Origin: Blastomussa wellsi
Taxonomy: Eukaryota > Cnidaria > Anthozoa > Scleractinia > Plerogyridae
DNA length: 64,000 bases
Direction: 5' to 3'
Assembly (NCBI GenBank): GCA_947652115.1
Contig: OX393567.1
Location: 3,662,367-3,726,366, forward strand
Positions 35,001 to 46,805 of the stretch are shown one piece after another (position 1 is the stretch's first letter; each line of letters opens with the position of its first letter). Below the pieces are notes generated by a model that saw nothing but the letters and a program-made list of their open reading frames with translations, ran no database searches and was not told the origin of the DNA. The translations under genes were made by a program, and so were the position numbers.

Positions 35001-38000
35001 TCCTTAGTCCGCCGAGTGCGCGCCACGGGAGAGGGGCTGCGCGACTAGTCTTCTCGTTCACAAATTTCGGGAGACCATATTTTTCTGCTTCACGCTCGAC
35101 GGAATAAGGAAAAAAGGGGTTGCTTGTAGTCTAACGGCAGGATGAATGAGTGAATGGATAGATGGATCAAAAGAAATATAAATCTGAATGTTACCATCGC
35201 TCCTGTCGCCACAGTCATCTTTACCGTCACATCGCCAGTAATCCGGAACACACAGCTTGTTTGAACACTTGAACCAGCTGCTGAAGTTACAAGGTTTATC
35301 CAAAGCTATTGAATTAATTAAAAATAAAGAAAAGAGAGCAGAATTAAAGAAAACGTACTACAAAATTGAAATTGGCTGCAAAAAAGCCCATTTTCGCTCA
35401 TTATGGTGTTTGACTGTCAGTGTACTAAACTAAAGTAATTTTGTTTATTTATGTGAAGAAATTTTGTACTTAACAGGGGTGGGGTTGTAGGTCCCAGTGG
35501 AATCACCGCCACCAAAGATTCCGTTTGTCCCCCTCCCAGCGTCATCACCACGCACCAAAGCCATAGGGTACGGAACAGAAAGGAAGGTCCTTTCCATTTA
35601 TCTTCTGAGGCCTCACCCCACCAAAGTTTCTGCCCCCTCTCCTCCCCAGTGAGAAAAAAAATAGGAAATCTTACTTTGAGTAGTGTTGGCATTTCCGCCA
35701 CAGCGGTCTCCATAGTTACACTTTCTATTCAGGAGAAAACCAATCGGCTTTTCCTTGCTTGGTATTATCACCTTATGAATCACATTGCATAAATCAGGAT
35801 TCATCATTGCAGCTGCAAAAGCAAACGCATTTTTAATGTTTATTTTAGCACTATGTGAAATAATTTTCCCCGTCCGAGAGGGACATTGATGGAACAGAAG
35901 TATTCCATGGTGCTGACGTCAGTCCTTAGTACAGACAGGAATTATTGAGCGCCAGAAATACGTAACACTGCCGATACAGACCCTTTTAAATTTCAGACTA
36001 AAACAGGTAATAAATGAAGGAGATCTAAATGGACATTTTTAACCAAACAGGTTCGTAAATTTTAAGGTCTTATTCCTGGGGATCTTACATGCGGGTTTTT
36101 ACTGTACTCGAGATGCTACTCGAATCTAAGAATACCTACGTTGTTGGAGGAAATAACAATAAACAATCTAATCATTGTGCTTAATATTGAGAGAAACCAG
36201 CTTTTTTAACAAATCAGGAGCAAAGCAAAACCAAGTGATTTCTTCGTCTCCGCATCGCCTGTGCTCCTGGGTTACGCGCGAATTGCAGCGTTTGGCACCA
36301 GGACGAGGTTGCATGTTGTTGCTTAATGTTTTACTGCAACTTTTCCTTTCGCTACTGTAGTATAAACTGCGATTTCAGAGTTTGGTTAGGGATTTTTGAA
36401 GGAGCTTTGCCTTGAAATGTTTAGCCTAGGTTTTCCAAGTTTGTAGCAATCCTTTTCAACCTTCCTCATTCAGAGCCATCCATGTTTTTTTCTCAGTTCA
36501 TTGTTTCCTCTGTGGTGTTTTTCTACCTTGGCAAACTATTATTCCAAGGTCCCTTTGATGTGAAGGATTTTTTTCATTACTAAAGATGACTTTATTTATG
36601 TTGAGTAAACTTATCTCGTGTAACTTACGGCAATCCGTTTCATCTGATTCGTCAGCACAGTGTGAATAGCCATCACAGCGGTGTTTGTTGTCAATGCATT
36701 GCTTCCACCAATGATAATTTTTGCATTCAAACTTGTTCGCGCCGCACGAGACTAGCGATAACAAAAAATGCCATAAATAATAATCTTAAAGGTAAAACAT
36801 TTCGTAATCAAAATTTCCCATAGCGACACTGCCTGTATTGTAGTCTAGTGGGCCGGCCCTAATCTCTAGTTTATTACCATGAAGTAGTATGCCAGTCGAA
36901 TCCTGCGCTATTTCCCAAGCATTTTTGTTAATTCACTAGTATCTATTCATACACCTTTCCATCCAGTTGTTCATAGGCCGGATGACGAAATCCACCGCAT
37001 AAATCACTATCTAGTGGTTAGAGTAATAATTGTTTGTTAACCTTTAATCACTCTTAGGGCGCCTTCGTTTGTGATATTTCGGAATAAGAATATATTCCGG
37101 AATATAGGAGCAGAATAGCCGGAATGGAAATCCAGGTATTCCGGAATGAGAATAGCTCCCAAAAAAACGCTTACTCGCATTATTCCAATTATTCTTATTC
37201 CGGATTGATCCCAAACGAACGCGCCCTTAGCATTGGTATATACAGTAGATCAGAGTTATCTGCCTTTCGAGAAATCAGGGTCTGGATCTAAAGAGATACT
37301 GTGATCTTGTCCAAGAACTCAACGCAGAGCCCCTGTCAGGGCTCGAACCAGGACCGGTCGATCCGGCGTCCAGCACGCTAACCATTAGGGCGCCACATCT
37401 GATACAAAAAATGGCACTGCTAAAAAAATAATCATTATTATGGAAGGGAACGTAAAAGGCTAATTTCGTGTACCATTCTCTGTGACGCAATGTCCTCTCT
37501 TCCTGTCTCGATCATAATTGGTCGTCACAGAGCACCACGGATCACTCCAGGCATCTGTGTCGGCATCTTGTCCCGTGCAATCATTGTACAACCTTCCTTT
37601 GTAGGTGAAAGGGAAAACACAGCAGGCTCCATCGCCATTGCCTCCATACGAACGAACACTGCAGTCCCCTAAAAGAAGGATTTTGATTTTATGTATGAGT
37701 AATTCATTTTATGGCTGATTGGTGGCAGGTGATAGGTAGCACGTTCCGCGAATCACAAAGGGAAAGGTCACATGACCAAGAAAGTACATTAAAGGTCTTC
37801 AGTTTAGCGTTACTCACGAAGCTATTTCGTCCCTTTGTCCACAATGGCAGATAACGTGGAAGAGGCTTCTCAATATGAAGACGTTTTTGAACTTCAGACG
37901 GCAATGGTATGTTTGTAATCAAGCAATTTGGTCGACTGATTTTAGTTATTGGCCATATCAACTGTCTTAGTGTTGCAGTATTATAAGCAAACTATTGTCC

Positions 38001-41000
38001 TGTTAGCTTATAACTTTCACAATCACTTACCAGAATCGTAATAAGCCCGAAATCCTTTAAAGCTATTGCCACGAATCGCCTGGAATACAACCAACATCTG
38101 ATTTCCGCTTGACCGTACTCCAGTCGGGATCTTACTGCCACAGAATGTCCCGAGGGACGGATCGGTACTGTTGAGTCCGTCATACACCCGCACGTAGGCA
38201 TATTCACAGCCACTGCTATTTTCTAAATCGAAGTCGGTGAAATTTAACTTGATATGATTGGCTGATTCAACATTTATCTTCCAGATACACTTGGTATTAC
38301 CTCTGTAGCTATCAGGAAAGTTTGAAGAAGAAATAACCCCAGCTACTTGCGTACGGATTCCACCACAGCTGTCACCTGCAACAGAAACCAAAGTGGGCTC
38401 TAAATTCTGGTTTGCTTTCGTTGCTAGTTTTGAGCTAAGAAGGTGCCATTTTCTTTAGCAAAGCAAACTCAGCGTTTTACAGGCCAGTCTGAATTTGATT
38501 TTTTTCATTGGCCATTCCAGAGTTGCACAGGGAACTGGGGCGAGCTTTAAATTTTAACCAATCGATAAACTGACACCACCACATGAAAGATCATGATGAG
38601 AATAGTCATGTGACCAAGTTTAATGCTTTTAGGTCGAACAGAGACCAAGTTATGGACCTTGAAACTTAACCCTCCCGCATCCTCCAGACAACATTGGCCT
38701 AGTCCAGAATTGGAACAGAAAGTGAAACTCACTGTTCCGACGGCACGGATGTTTAATGCTGCTGTCGTCTTCGGGGAAACACCAAGGATGACGCCATTGC
38801 TTGCTCCAGTCCTCCTCGGTGACGTCTGCGGTGCATTCCGTGTAGTTGCGGTTGTTGAACTCAAATGGCAGCTTGCAACATTTGTTGTTTTCCGTCACAA
38901 ATGGACATGATTCTGCCGAGGGAATAAGTCTTGATTGATAATTCAGATATCTTTAACTCTGCTTGACTATTGTTTACTACAATTTGTTCATAATTTACTA
39001 AAATGTACTCTACGAGGTAGTTGACCGTTCATATGAAAGCCATTTAGTAGTATTGCAGTGTTTTCATGTGGTACTTAACAATTATTCCACGAGCGCGCGT
39101 TGGATATGAGATAGTAGATAGCCAACGAGGCGCATAACGCCGTGTTGGCTATAACCATCTCATATCCAACGCGCGCGAGTGGAATAATTGTTTTATTAAA
39201 AACGCCCCAAAAATATTGTACAAACATTTCAAAAATGCATTCTTTTACGCGTACACGAACCTTTTTGGTAGGTCAATGGTATATGAGCTCATATACCATT
39301 GCCTCTCAACCAATCAAAACTCAGGAAATGCAATATACCATAGCTAGTTTTTAATAATGTTTATTACGCTATGTAAGGTGGTTCAAACTTTTTGAATCTG
39401 TAGCTGAATCACTAGTGTGTGACCATGCAAATGGAAGCTATTCAGCTCTTCTTTGATCAAGCCTTAAGGAATTGGGGGGGGGGGGGGGGGGGGCCAAAAA
39501 TTTCGATTCTCGTGGGTTTTAAATTTGCACCACCTAACGTGAATGAAAGTCTAAAAATATGAATTGGGAAATGCATATTGTAGTTTAACAGGAATGATTC
39601 CGTTCATAATTATTAAGATTTTGTTGTTGTTTAAAATGTCGGGCCGCCCTGGATGTGCTACTGTTCTTATACTGTACAAGGTGGTTCTAACTTTTAATTC
39701 CGTGCATGAAAGCTATTGATAAGTCCTTACAATCGGTACCAACTGTTAAGCTGAACGACGAGGTTCTAGATCTTAGGTCTGGGGATAAGTAAAACGCTAC
39801 TTGGAGCTACTGTATGGATACTGCGAAAGTAATCAACATGACACGAGCGTGGGACAAAGAAAAATTCTGAGTCCCCGACAGGAATCGAACCCATGACCTC
39901 CCGAACACCGGGCGGGCGCTCCATCCTCTGAGCTAAGAGAACTCCTGGGTTCGATTCCTGTCGGGGACTCAGAATTTTTCTTTGTCCCACGCTCGTGTCA
40001 TGTTGATTAATTACTTACACATTAAATTTACCGAGCTGAAAATTTGCCATCACTCTCACTTCCACAACTCATGTATGGATACTGTTGGTACAATGTAGCT
40101 CCAACGTTTTAGTGGGGTTGAAACCCTAGTTTGTCACCATTCAAATATAAGACAAATTCTTCTGGATGAGACGTTAACTGGCGGATGAAACCCTGGTGTG
40201 GTTCAGTTTAAATGGAAGATATACAGAAGAACTTTTATACAGCACTGTTTATAATAATGTGCGAGGTGCTTTTTACTTTTAAACGAAGCCTAGTGTGTAG
40301 CAATACTAATTCAGGTTAAACTTTAGAGCAGTTCTTTCATGGGGTACTGTGTACAACGATGCCGTACAGTTACTCAGTGTTTGATCAATTAAACGAAAGC
40401 TATCGAACATCACTAACTTTCACGTGATTTTGCTAGTAATCAAGTAATGAAATTTTGGACTTTTTTCTTCTATAAAGCCAAGGTTTAGAACGAAAACTAC
40501 ATGATTCGTAATGCGAGAAAAGAAACTTTTGTTTAGTTACATTGCGTGCAAATTTTTTGGAATATATAAACCCCAGTTATAAGTTGTCTATGTAATTTTC
40601 TTGGTCATTCGCCCATTTGTCAGTTTAATTAGTGAGTTCTTTTTACTTATGGATTAAGTCTGTCATAAATGCCTGGATCACTTTTCATTAAGACAATTTA
40701 AAATCCACAGCTCACTCACTTGCGAGATTCATATTATATACACATTATGCTAAGAAGGATTATGTTATGATCATAAAAAGATATAAGCAAACCGCAAACA
40801 TGCTATTGACGGGCAATTTATTAGCCGTAAATGAATAAGGCACAAATCCGTGGAATTTGTGATTTATATGCTAAATTTCCTTTAAACAATAATATGAAAA
40901 TAACTCGAAAGGGTACATGATATCAGCAACGGATATCGTATGGATTTTGAAATAAAAATCAGTTTGAATAAAGCTGAGTCCAGTTTTCATTTGCATTGGG

Positions 41001-41423
41001 TTATTCAGTCCATAATCAAAAAGCCGGCATTGCATAAAGTATTCCCAGCAGAAAAGGACCAATTCAAATAGATGTCAAACCGAGATGGTTTTGTGCAGAT
41101 GTCACCGATTTCAGTAGAGATTGAAATGTTTTTTTTTTCATAACGGGATTACGGTTGGTCGAAAATTGCCTCCCTTTTCTCGTGTCGAACATCGATCGTT
41201 AAAACGGCGAAAGATGGCTGATGTAGAAATTATACTTTGAAATTGCTTAGCACATTTTTGAGAAACTTATTTCCAGTTTGACTTATCAGTTGTGGAACAG
41301 TCAGCATTAATGGGGGGCCTTAAAATGAAAAATGCCCACGCTTATAACGGCACGAAAGCTGGATTTTTCCGCTTTCCTTTTCATCTGATGTGTACATGTA
41401 TAAAAAGTATCTTCAACGAGTTA

Positions 41424-41454
<31 letters not shown>

Positions 41455-42620
41455 TTTTATTTCTCTTTTTACTTACAATACGTAACACTATCAAAAATAT
41501 TATGGTACAAGCACTTACAATACGAAAATACAAACAAAAAATAAGCTGTAAAGTATTTTTAAAAACAAAGAGCCAGGCCAATAAGGATAAATTAACAACG
41601 CACGCTGGGTATGTTTAAGTATCTTGTGTATTATGTCGGTAATATAGTATAATATAATGTAGTAGTGAGCGGCAAAAATGAAAGACGCGTTGATCAAGTA
41701 TGTAATGGAAAGAGGGATTAAGAAAGAGTCGAAATAAATGCCTCCCATTTTGCATAATGCTTTGAGAGAACATCGTTTTTCCTAGCAACATAAAGTTCTA
41801 ATTTGTAGGTAGCTTTCAATTTAACTCTAAAAACGTCAAGTGATGGTTCTTTTTTATCTAATTTGCACCTATAAATAAAAAATTTTCCTAATAAAAGTAT
41901 GTGATTTATTATCATAAAGTCTTTATGAACATTAAATTTACCAAAAAAGACGTCATGAAAAGAAATGTCCTTTACTTCATTACTAAGAAGGGCTATCCAC
42001 GATAAAACCTCTTTCCAAAACATATCTACAACTTTACAAGAGAAAAATAAATGCTCTGGGGATTCCACTTCATTTTTACAAAACGTGCAGTACGGGGAGT
42101 CTATAATTTTGAAGGCAAACAGTTTATCATTCATATATATAATACGATTTAAAAACTTGTATTGAAAAGCTCTCAATTTTGTATCTAGAGAAACCTTAAA
42201 AGGCAAAGAGTATATTTTTGTCCACTCACCCAGAAGGCTTGGATATTCGCCTTCCCATTTGGCTTGAGCAGTAGGCGGGGTTGACTTATAGGAACAAAAT
42301 TCCCTGTACACATCTTTTGAACGGAGTTATGCACTTTTGGCAATTATTCACAAACACTTTAATAAAGTCGACAAAACCCTTTCGACAGAAAGGACTTAAT
42401 TAAACAGCTATGGGTAGTATATCAGGGCTTTTAAACACTTACCATAGATAGATCGTGCAAATCTAAAAAAAATATTGCACGTATTATAAGCCCGTACAAG
42501 TATTATTTGAACAGATATAACATTTGTTTACTTACGCTTTATCGTCCGCGTGTTCGCAATCCAAAGAGAGAAGGGTACAACAGCAAGAAAGAGGCGTAAG
42601 CTTAGCATTTTCCACAGCAT
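27998..42620 (-). CDS. Relaxin-receptor-like LRR GPCR with FnII, CUB and LDLa modules
   Basis: Predicted 960-residue class A receptor of the RXFP/type-C LGR group. Exons 5' to 3': 42536-42620, 38733-38912, 38031-38375, 37474-37668, 36629-36751, 35675-35812, 35195-35305, 34583-34612, 33803-33950, 33090-33161, 32257-32328, 31753-31824, 31409-31480, 30750-30821, 30242-30313, 27998-29093. The sum is 2,883 nt (961 codons), all in phase, GT-AG throughout. Order: signal peptide 1-~25, FnII-like 30-88, CUB 91-202, FnII 204-268, LDLa 270-308, Cys-bearing linker 309-355, LDLa 357-397, LRR N-cap ~403-451, LRRs to ~596, Cys hinge, 7TM ~633-905, Ser/Lys-rich tail. All ectodomain modules up to the LRR N-cap are bounded by phase 1 introns and the LRRs by phase 2 introns, so each module is a symmetric exon, typical of exon shuffling. 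Known RXFPs have LDLa plus LRRs; the CUB and FnII modules are extra. Ligand unknown. Confidence 0.92.
29268..29482 (+). mobile_element. tRNA-derived SINE, plus orientation
   Basis: GGTTAGCGTGCTGGACTAC (A-box region), GGTCCGGATTCCGG (B-box region), GTTCTTGGACAGGACACTC body box and a GGCCCACTAG end. In the receptor's last intron, 170 bp upstream of the 7TM exon. Confidence 0.7.
30242..33950 (-). CDS. Receptor LRR exons: N-cap exon plus six 72-nt repeat exons
   Basis: Six exons of exactly 72 nt (33090, 32257, 31753, 31409, 30750, 30242 starts), each one 24-residue leucine-rich repeat bounded by phase 2 introns, as in vertebrate LGR and RXFP genes. The pattern LxxNxIxxIxxxxFxxLxxL is clear, for example [15 protein letters not shown] and [15 protein letters not shown]. 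Exon 33803-33950 gives the N-terminal cap (CSWTSHC...[15 protein letters not shown]). Its acceptor is either at 33951 or seven bases inside; only the former keeps phase with the 30-nt exon before it. LRR count is about seven, against ten in human RXFP1. Confidence 0.92.
31925..32085. repeat. Third copy of the same dispersed repeat, in a receptor intron
   Basis: Contains TTTCCCGCGCTTGGC, GTCACGTGTATTTGCTTC and TTCTAATTGGTTCATTG, matching the 14240 copy in order and orientation. More diverged. Confidence 0.5.
32459..32640. mobile_element. Second copy of the 27257 element, right end lost
   Basis: Left end GGCCATTTTACAGTTCTGTG and GAGTGGAAGTGAGGCTGAAG are shared with 27257-27429. The right terminal repeat is absent and another foldback element (32655-32832) follows at once. 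Confidence 0.7.
32655..32832. mobile_element. Foldback element next to a receptor LRR exon
   Basis: Inverted ends ATTGATTCATGCGTTCATCG and CGCATGAATCAAT, with inner GTTTGGAGAGCAC pairing with GTGCTCTCCGGCAAAC. Receptor intron between 33090 and 32328. Confidence 0.75.
34583..38912 (-). CDS. Receptor ectodomain module exons: FnII, CUB, FnII, LDLa, linker, LDLa
   Basis: 38733-38912 is FnII-like ([17 protein letters not shown] ... HPWCF). 38031-38375 is a full CUB domain with four cysteines ([22 protein letters not shown]). 37474-37668 is a canonical fibronectin type II module ([26 protein letters not shown]). 36629-36751 is LDLa 1 with six cysteines and the calcium motif CADESDE. 35675-35812 is an unassigned linker with three cysteines ([14 protein letters not shown]). 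35195-35305 plus the 30-nt microexon 34583-34612 form LDLa 2 ([17 protein letters not shown] then DGC). In RXFPs LDLa is needed for signalling; CUB and FnII usually bind proteins, glycans or collagen, so they may add ligands or anchor the receptor (inference). Confidence 0.92.
34690..34984. repeat. Degenerate GACA/GATG simple repeat
   Basis: Irregular GACAGACAGA, GATAGATGGATG and GGAAGGAAGG runs in the receptor intron between the microexon and LDLa 2. Confidence 0.6.
34985..35125. mobile_element. Diverged foldback MITE, family of 44103-44280
   Basis: Ends GACTATGAGCGGCCCC and GGGGTTGCTTGTAGTC are terminal inverted repeats; inner arms CCTTAGTCCGCCGAGTGCG and GCTCGACGGAATAAGG match the 44 kb copy. 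Confidence 0.7.
37284..37404 (-). mobile_element. tRNA-derived SINE, head portion
   Basis: Minus strand: GGTTAGCGTGCTGGAC, then CTGGTTCGAGCCCTG (good B box) and CTTGGACAAGATCACAG. Truncated after ~120 bp. It lies 70 bp downstream of the FnII exon donor. Confidence 0.65.
39073..39200. mobile_element. Foldback element with CG-rich arms
   Basis: Arms ACAATTATTCCACGAGCGCG ... and its complement ending GTGGAATAATTGT, with inner GTTGGATATGAGATAG pairing. Receptor intron 1. Confidence 0.8.
39830..40009. repeat. 180-bp hairpin carrying a tRNA-like sequence
   Basis: Arms of about 60 bp (from AATCAACATGACACGAGCG inward to the B-box GGTTCGATTCC) are near-perfect complements. On the minus strand the left part reads as a tRNA-like unit with TTAGCTCAGAGGATGGAGCG and GGTTCGATTCCTGTC, and an 8-bp acceptor-like stem with two wobbles. 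The anticodon arm does not form a standard 5+7 loop, so I do not call a tRNA gene. Two head-to-head SINE heads are the likely origin. Confidence 0.65.
41424..42311 (-). mobile_element. 5'-truncated L1/Tx1-type LINE with C-terminal zinc-knuckle region
   Basis: A 197-codon minus-strand frame (41718-42311) reads as the end of a LINE ORF2: [12 protein letters not shown], then a CxxC...HLFxxC zinc-knuckle after a DSPYC entry, then the aromatic-rich tail. About 290 nt of 3' UTR follow and end at a ~23 nt T run (41424-41446), the poly(A) of a minus-strand insertion. Truncated at its 5' end as usual. It lies in intron 1 of the receptor gene in the same orientation. Target duplications were not found. 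Confidence 0.8.
42536..42620 (-). CDS. Receptor exon 1: start codon and signal peptide
   Basis: ATG at 42618-42620 opens [20 protein letters not shown], a short basic start and a hydrophobic core ending near IANTRT, a plausible signal peptide with cleavage around residue 23-25. Donor is GTAAGT at 42535. The phase 1 end joins exon 2 (38733-38912) to give TIKQSCPF. The 3.6 kb intron between holds a LINE fragment, a tRNA-like hairpin and a poly-G tract. The 5' UTR and promoter were not located. Confidence 0.85.
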
Positions 42621-44102
42621 TGATCTCCTGGGAATTTAAAATGTTTAAAGCAGTGGATCACTTCGAGGCAGCTGTTCACTGTATCTTTTCAATAAAATTG
42701 AATATTTATATGAAATGCCTTATATCACCAGAATGCACGGTTGCATAAAAAGCGTACTTAAATACTTTGATATTTGGCGATAACTGTGTTGTACAATATC
42801 TAATGTTTTGACTGACTTCTCGAGAAATATACCTTTAGTGGTTCACGCAGAGCACGTTACCAAAATGATTTTGAATCCCTGCTGAAATGTCAAGACTAAA
42901 GGGTGAACTTCTTTTGAAATGAAATAAAAGTCAATTAACTTTAACTTTACTGCGTAAAATAATTTTAACTGGCGAAAAAAGAGAGTCCAGTCCATCGAAA
43001 AGCCATTTTCTTCGTCGGGCAAATTATAATTTTCTTCTGCGTTGAAGGTGCGATAAATGAAAAATAGACACCGTAAAATAAATAAATCGACGTCATTAAG
43101 ATATATGCCGGAGATAAATATCATCTCTCGGTATGATGGCAGGTTTGGTTATAGAATTTTCAATATTGAGATTAAACTGACGTTTTGATTTCAAATTATA
43201 CTGTCGGCAAACTTGCTAAGTGGATAAAAACGTAAAGCTAAATCACAGAAAAAAATAATTTGTCCACAAACCATGCGCCAGAACCCCAAATATTGTCAAA
43301 CAAAGACTTCATTGCCTTTTGCAATTTAATGATTAAAATATTCTATTTGGGTTTTTCGTCAATAAAACAATCATAAATCAGTATTTGATGGAGAATAGCG
43401 CTGTGCTGAAATATTACACGTAATTTGCATTTAAAGTGAAATCTATGCCATTTGCGATTTGAAGCGCGCTCAGTGGTGGGATTTACCCCTCATTTCATTA
43501 CCTTTCTTTGCTCCTAATTTTAAGTGGAAAATCGTCATAATTTTGAAAACCACGGGCCTTAAAAACAACATAGACGTTTGATTTGCTTTGCACTTGAACG
43601 AAAAACGAAATATACCTGAAATTGTGCAAAATTTCAGAAAGATTCATTGCCGAACAATTGATTTCAGAAACTGTCAAGATCTTAACATGACATAAATATT
43701 TTGGATTTCAAATCGTGACTTCAAAAAATTACCTTATATTCAGACTGGTGTTAATAAGTACGAATAAATATTCATCCCAGCTGACCAATCACGACAGCGG
43801 AACATTTAAACCCGTAACGATCATATAGCGAAAGCAAATGAACGTCAGTTTCAATGATAATTAAATGGACTTCATTAATAGGCCGACCAAATTCATTATC
43901 ATTTATCTATGACAGGTTAACCATAAGGCTTGAAAGCCGACAGTGATTATCAAAAGCAAGTATTTATTTACCACGTCCACTCCACGATGATAGATCGGTT
44001 TTGAATAGAGAAGGATGACCACATAAAATTCAACAGGGGGCCTGGAAATGATTCCCTGTGACATAAAAGGAAAAGTGACGTACTATTAACAGAATTTTTT
44101 AT

Positions 44103-44280
44103 AGACTACGAGCAGTCCCTTTTTTCTTAGTCCGTCGAGTGCGAAGCGAAAAAAATGTCCGCGCGAAACCTGGGAGACGCGCCCACGCCGTGCCTCGCCG
44201 TGTGGGCGCGTCTCCCAGGTTTCGTGCGGCCATTTCTTCGCTTCGCACTCGACGGACTAAGAAATAAAGGGACTGCCCGT
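44103..44280. mobile_element. GC-rich foldback MITE
   Basis: Arms containing TTAGTCCGTCGAGTGCGAAG and AAACCTGGGAGACGCGCCC with exact complements on the right, tiny loop near 44190. Ends AGACTACGAGCAGTCCC and GGGACTGCCCGTA. Same family as 34985-35125. Confidence 0.85.
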
Positions 44281-44499
44281 AAAATTTTTTAGCAAGTTTT
44301 GGAGTTTCTATAAACATCATTTTTGGAGAGTGCGTCCTTAACGACATTATCCAGCTATTTGATCCTTTGATTTATTGTCCTAATGGGTAGAAAACGAAAA
44401 CATCGTCGCCCTCACTGTTCCCGGATAGCGAACGCTGGCCGCGTGGATCCATGCATCCATCTACCCTTCCCTCCATTCCACCCTCCAACGATTCATTCG

Positions 44500-44600
44500 T
44501 TTATATAACTTTTTTCGTTCGTTTGTTAATTGATTCGTTCGTTCGTTCGTTCGTTCATTGTCGGATTCATTCGTTTGTTCCTACGTTAACTATGATCTTT
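44500..44600. repeat. TTCG microsatellite
   Basis: Runs of GTTCGTTCGTTCGTTCGTTC with interruptions between about 44511 and 44580. Confidence 0.8.
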
Positions 44601-46805
44601 CGCTCGCTCGTTTACTCTTCCGCGGCTCGTTCGCTATTTTTAAGAGAAAAGCAGAACGAGGTAAAGTGAACAACTGCAGCTCTGTCCTTTCCTAAATAAC
44701 TTTGTTGTCAGCTAAATTAACCTGGAAGTGGAATATATTATATCGTTAAATTTATAAAAATATAGCCGTTTGTAGTTTCGTAGTTGTTTAATTGATACAT
44801 TCAGGACACGAAAAAAGTTTAATTATGCTTAAACTCTTTCGGCCACTGTTTCATTGAGATCTATAATCTGCAACCCAATTCGGTTTTTACCCAATAAAGA
44901 TACTTTTTGTGATAACACTGGAGGGCGTGCCTCAAAGTTATTCTTATGAGTAATAGAGAAGACTATCTGGCAAAGAGCTGCGCAGAATTAAAGGCAAAAT
45001 TCGTTACATGACTGCTACTTCGTCTTTATTTGCGGCTTTCTTGGAGATTATTTATCATCACTGATATATAAGATAGGAGAAAAACATTTTACACAACGAA
45101 AAAAAGTAAAAATTTTCTTGCTATACGATGCGGAGTTGATATTACAATAAACAGTAGCATGTGTACGCGTACATGGTGAATAAAAAGGTAACAAATGCAA
45201 CGGAGAAATAGGCTGTCTAATTGGCTCCTGGTCTAATTTATGAGCTGCTCTTCATAAAGACGACTCCTGACCTGAACAAGCAATCGGACTCCATCCGCGC
45301 AAGTTGCATAGAAAAAATAAAACTGAATAAATAAGGCAAATGAACTAATTAAATTTTATCACCTCCTGTACATATTTAGGTGGTGCAAAGCTTTTTCCAA
45401 TTTTTTTATTATTTTTCCTCAATAAGGACCATACTCAAAGCGGGACCAAAATAGTTAACAGCTGTGAAAATTTGAAATGGAGCACCACACCCTTGCAAGG
45501 TATGGAGAACATTTTCCGTGAGTTCAACATGACGTGTCCCTGCGGCAGTGTTGCGTTCCACGAGAAAAAAAACGCAGCGTTATGTAACAGGGGAACGATC
45601 GGACTGGAACACATTGAAGAAAACTTTTAAAGGAAGAGAAACGACTTTCGAACACTGCAGCTGGTTTTGAAAGCCTAAAATGCATTTTTGGATGTGTTAT
45701 AAATGCTCGCTTTGAGCTTGAAATACTCTCACGTGACCTCTTGTCATTTCTGAGTTTATTGAGTCTCTACATGAATATAAAGAATCTTAAGCAAAACGAC
45801 GACTTTCAAAAATTGGAAGGCAGGAGAATTTCCTATGTATCTGGAATGTAAACGCGATTCACAACGATATTTAATTCAACAGGATTACTATCTTGTAAAC
45901 CCAAAGTTCAATTGGCTATTAGTTGGGACGATAACAATACGCGAAGCAAAAGTCTAAGGCCAATAAAAGTCTGTCATACCTGTGTATATAGCCCAGAAGC
46001 TGACTCACTTTTTTAGGTTGAAGCAATGATCTCGAAACTCCAATTTGTGAAGCCCGCGACGTAATCCTTACAAGACTGAGCGACAGAAGGTAAATATTGA
46101 CGTGATGTTTGGAAACCTTCTTGACATGGGGTCCTTAAGTGCAACTGATGCAAACATTAGTTTACGAAACTTTATTTTCCATAATAGTCATAGCTTTAAT
46201 TGCGCAGTCATAAATAACTTATGAATGAAATTGCTTTGTCTGTAGCTTTTACACGGATTGAAAAGACTCTGCGTGAAATAAATTCGACCTTAACTGCCTG
46301 GAGCACAAATCGGTGCCTTTTGATGTCAATGAGAAGCGAAAACCTGCAGACTAATAGAGCGTTTAAGCACTGCTACAAATTGAAAAAGTTTCCTTGAGCA
46401 CAATGCTTCGCTTCAGTCATTTAAATACATATTCTCTCTATCATGATCTAAGGGCCTGATTACATGAGCCGGGTGGCCCGGTTGTCATGTAATCGCGAAG
46501 TTGATTTTTTTTACGTTAAAGCAAACTGAAACAAGTTGGCCACGACCGCGTCGGTTTTTTTTGTCACGTGCATTAATATGCTATTAAAAATTTTCAACTT
46601 AATTTTAATGGCTGCTAATGCTGAAATTGATCGATACACTAGAATGAAATCGATTTAATTTTATACTTTCATTGCCATAACTTTTTTCTATACTTGTAAT
46701 GATTCATACAGCTTCCAAGCCATGCACATTGATAACAAAAGGATGCCGCACCAGAAGTATTTCAAATAAAGATCACTGTACTTAAAACGAGACTCACCCA
46801 AAGCA

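Noticed and set aside
39858..39935. Functional tRNA gene
   Set aside because: Boxes A and B are present but the anticodon arm does not form a 5-bp stem with a 7-nt loop, and it sits inside a hairpin repeat.
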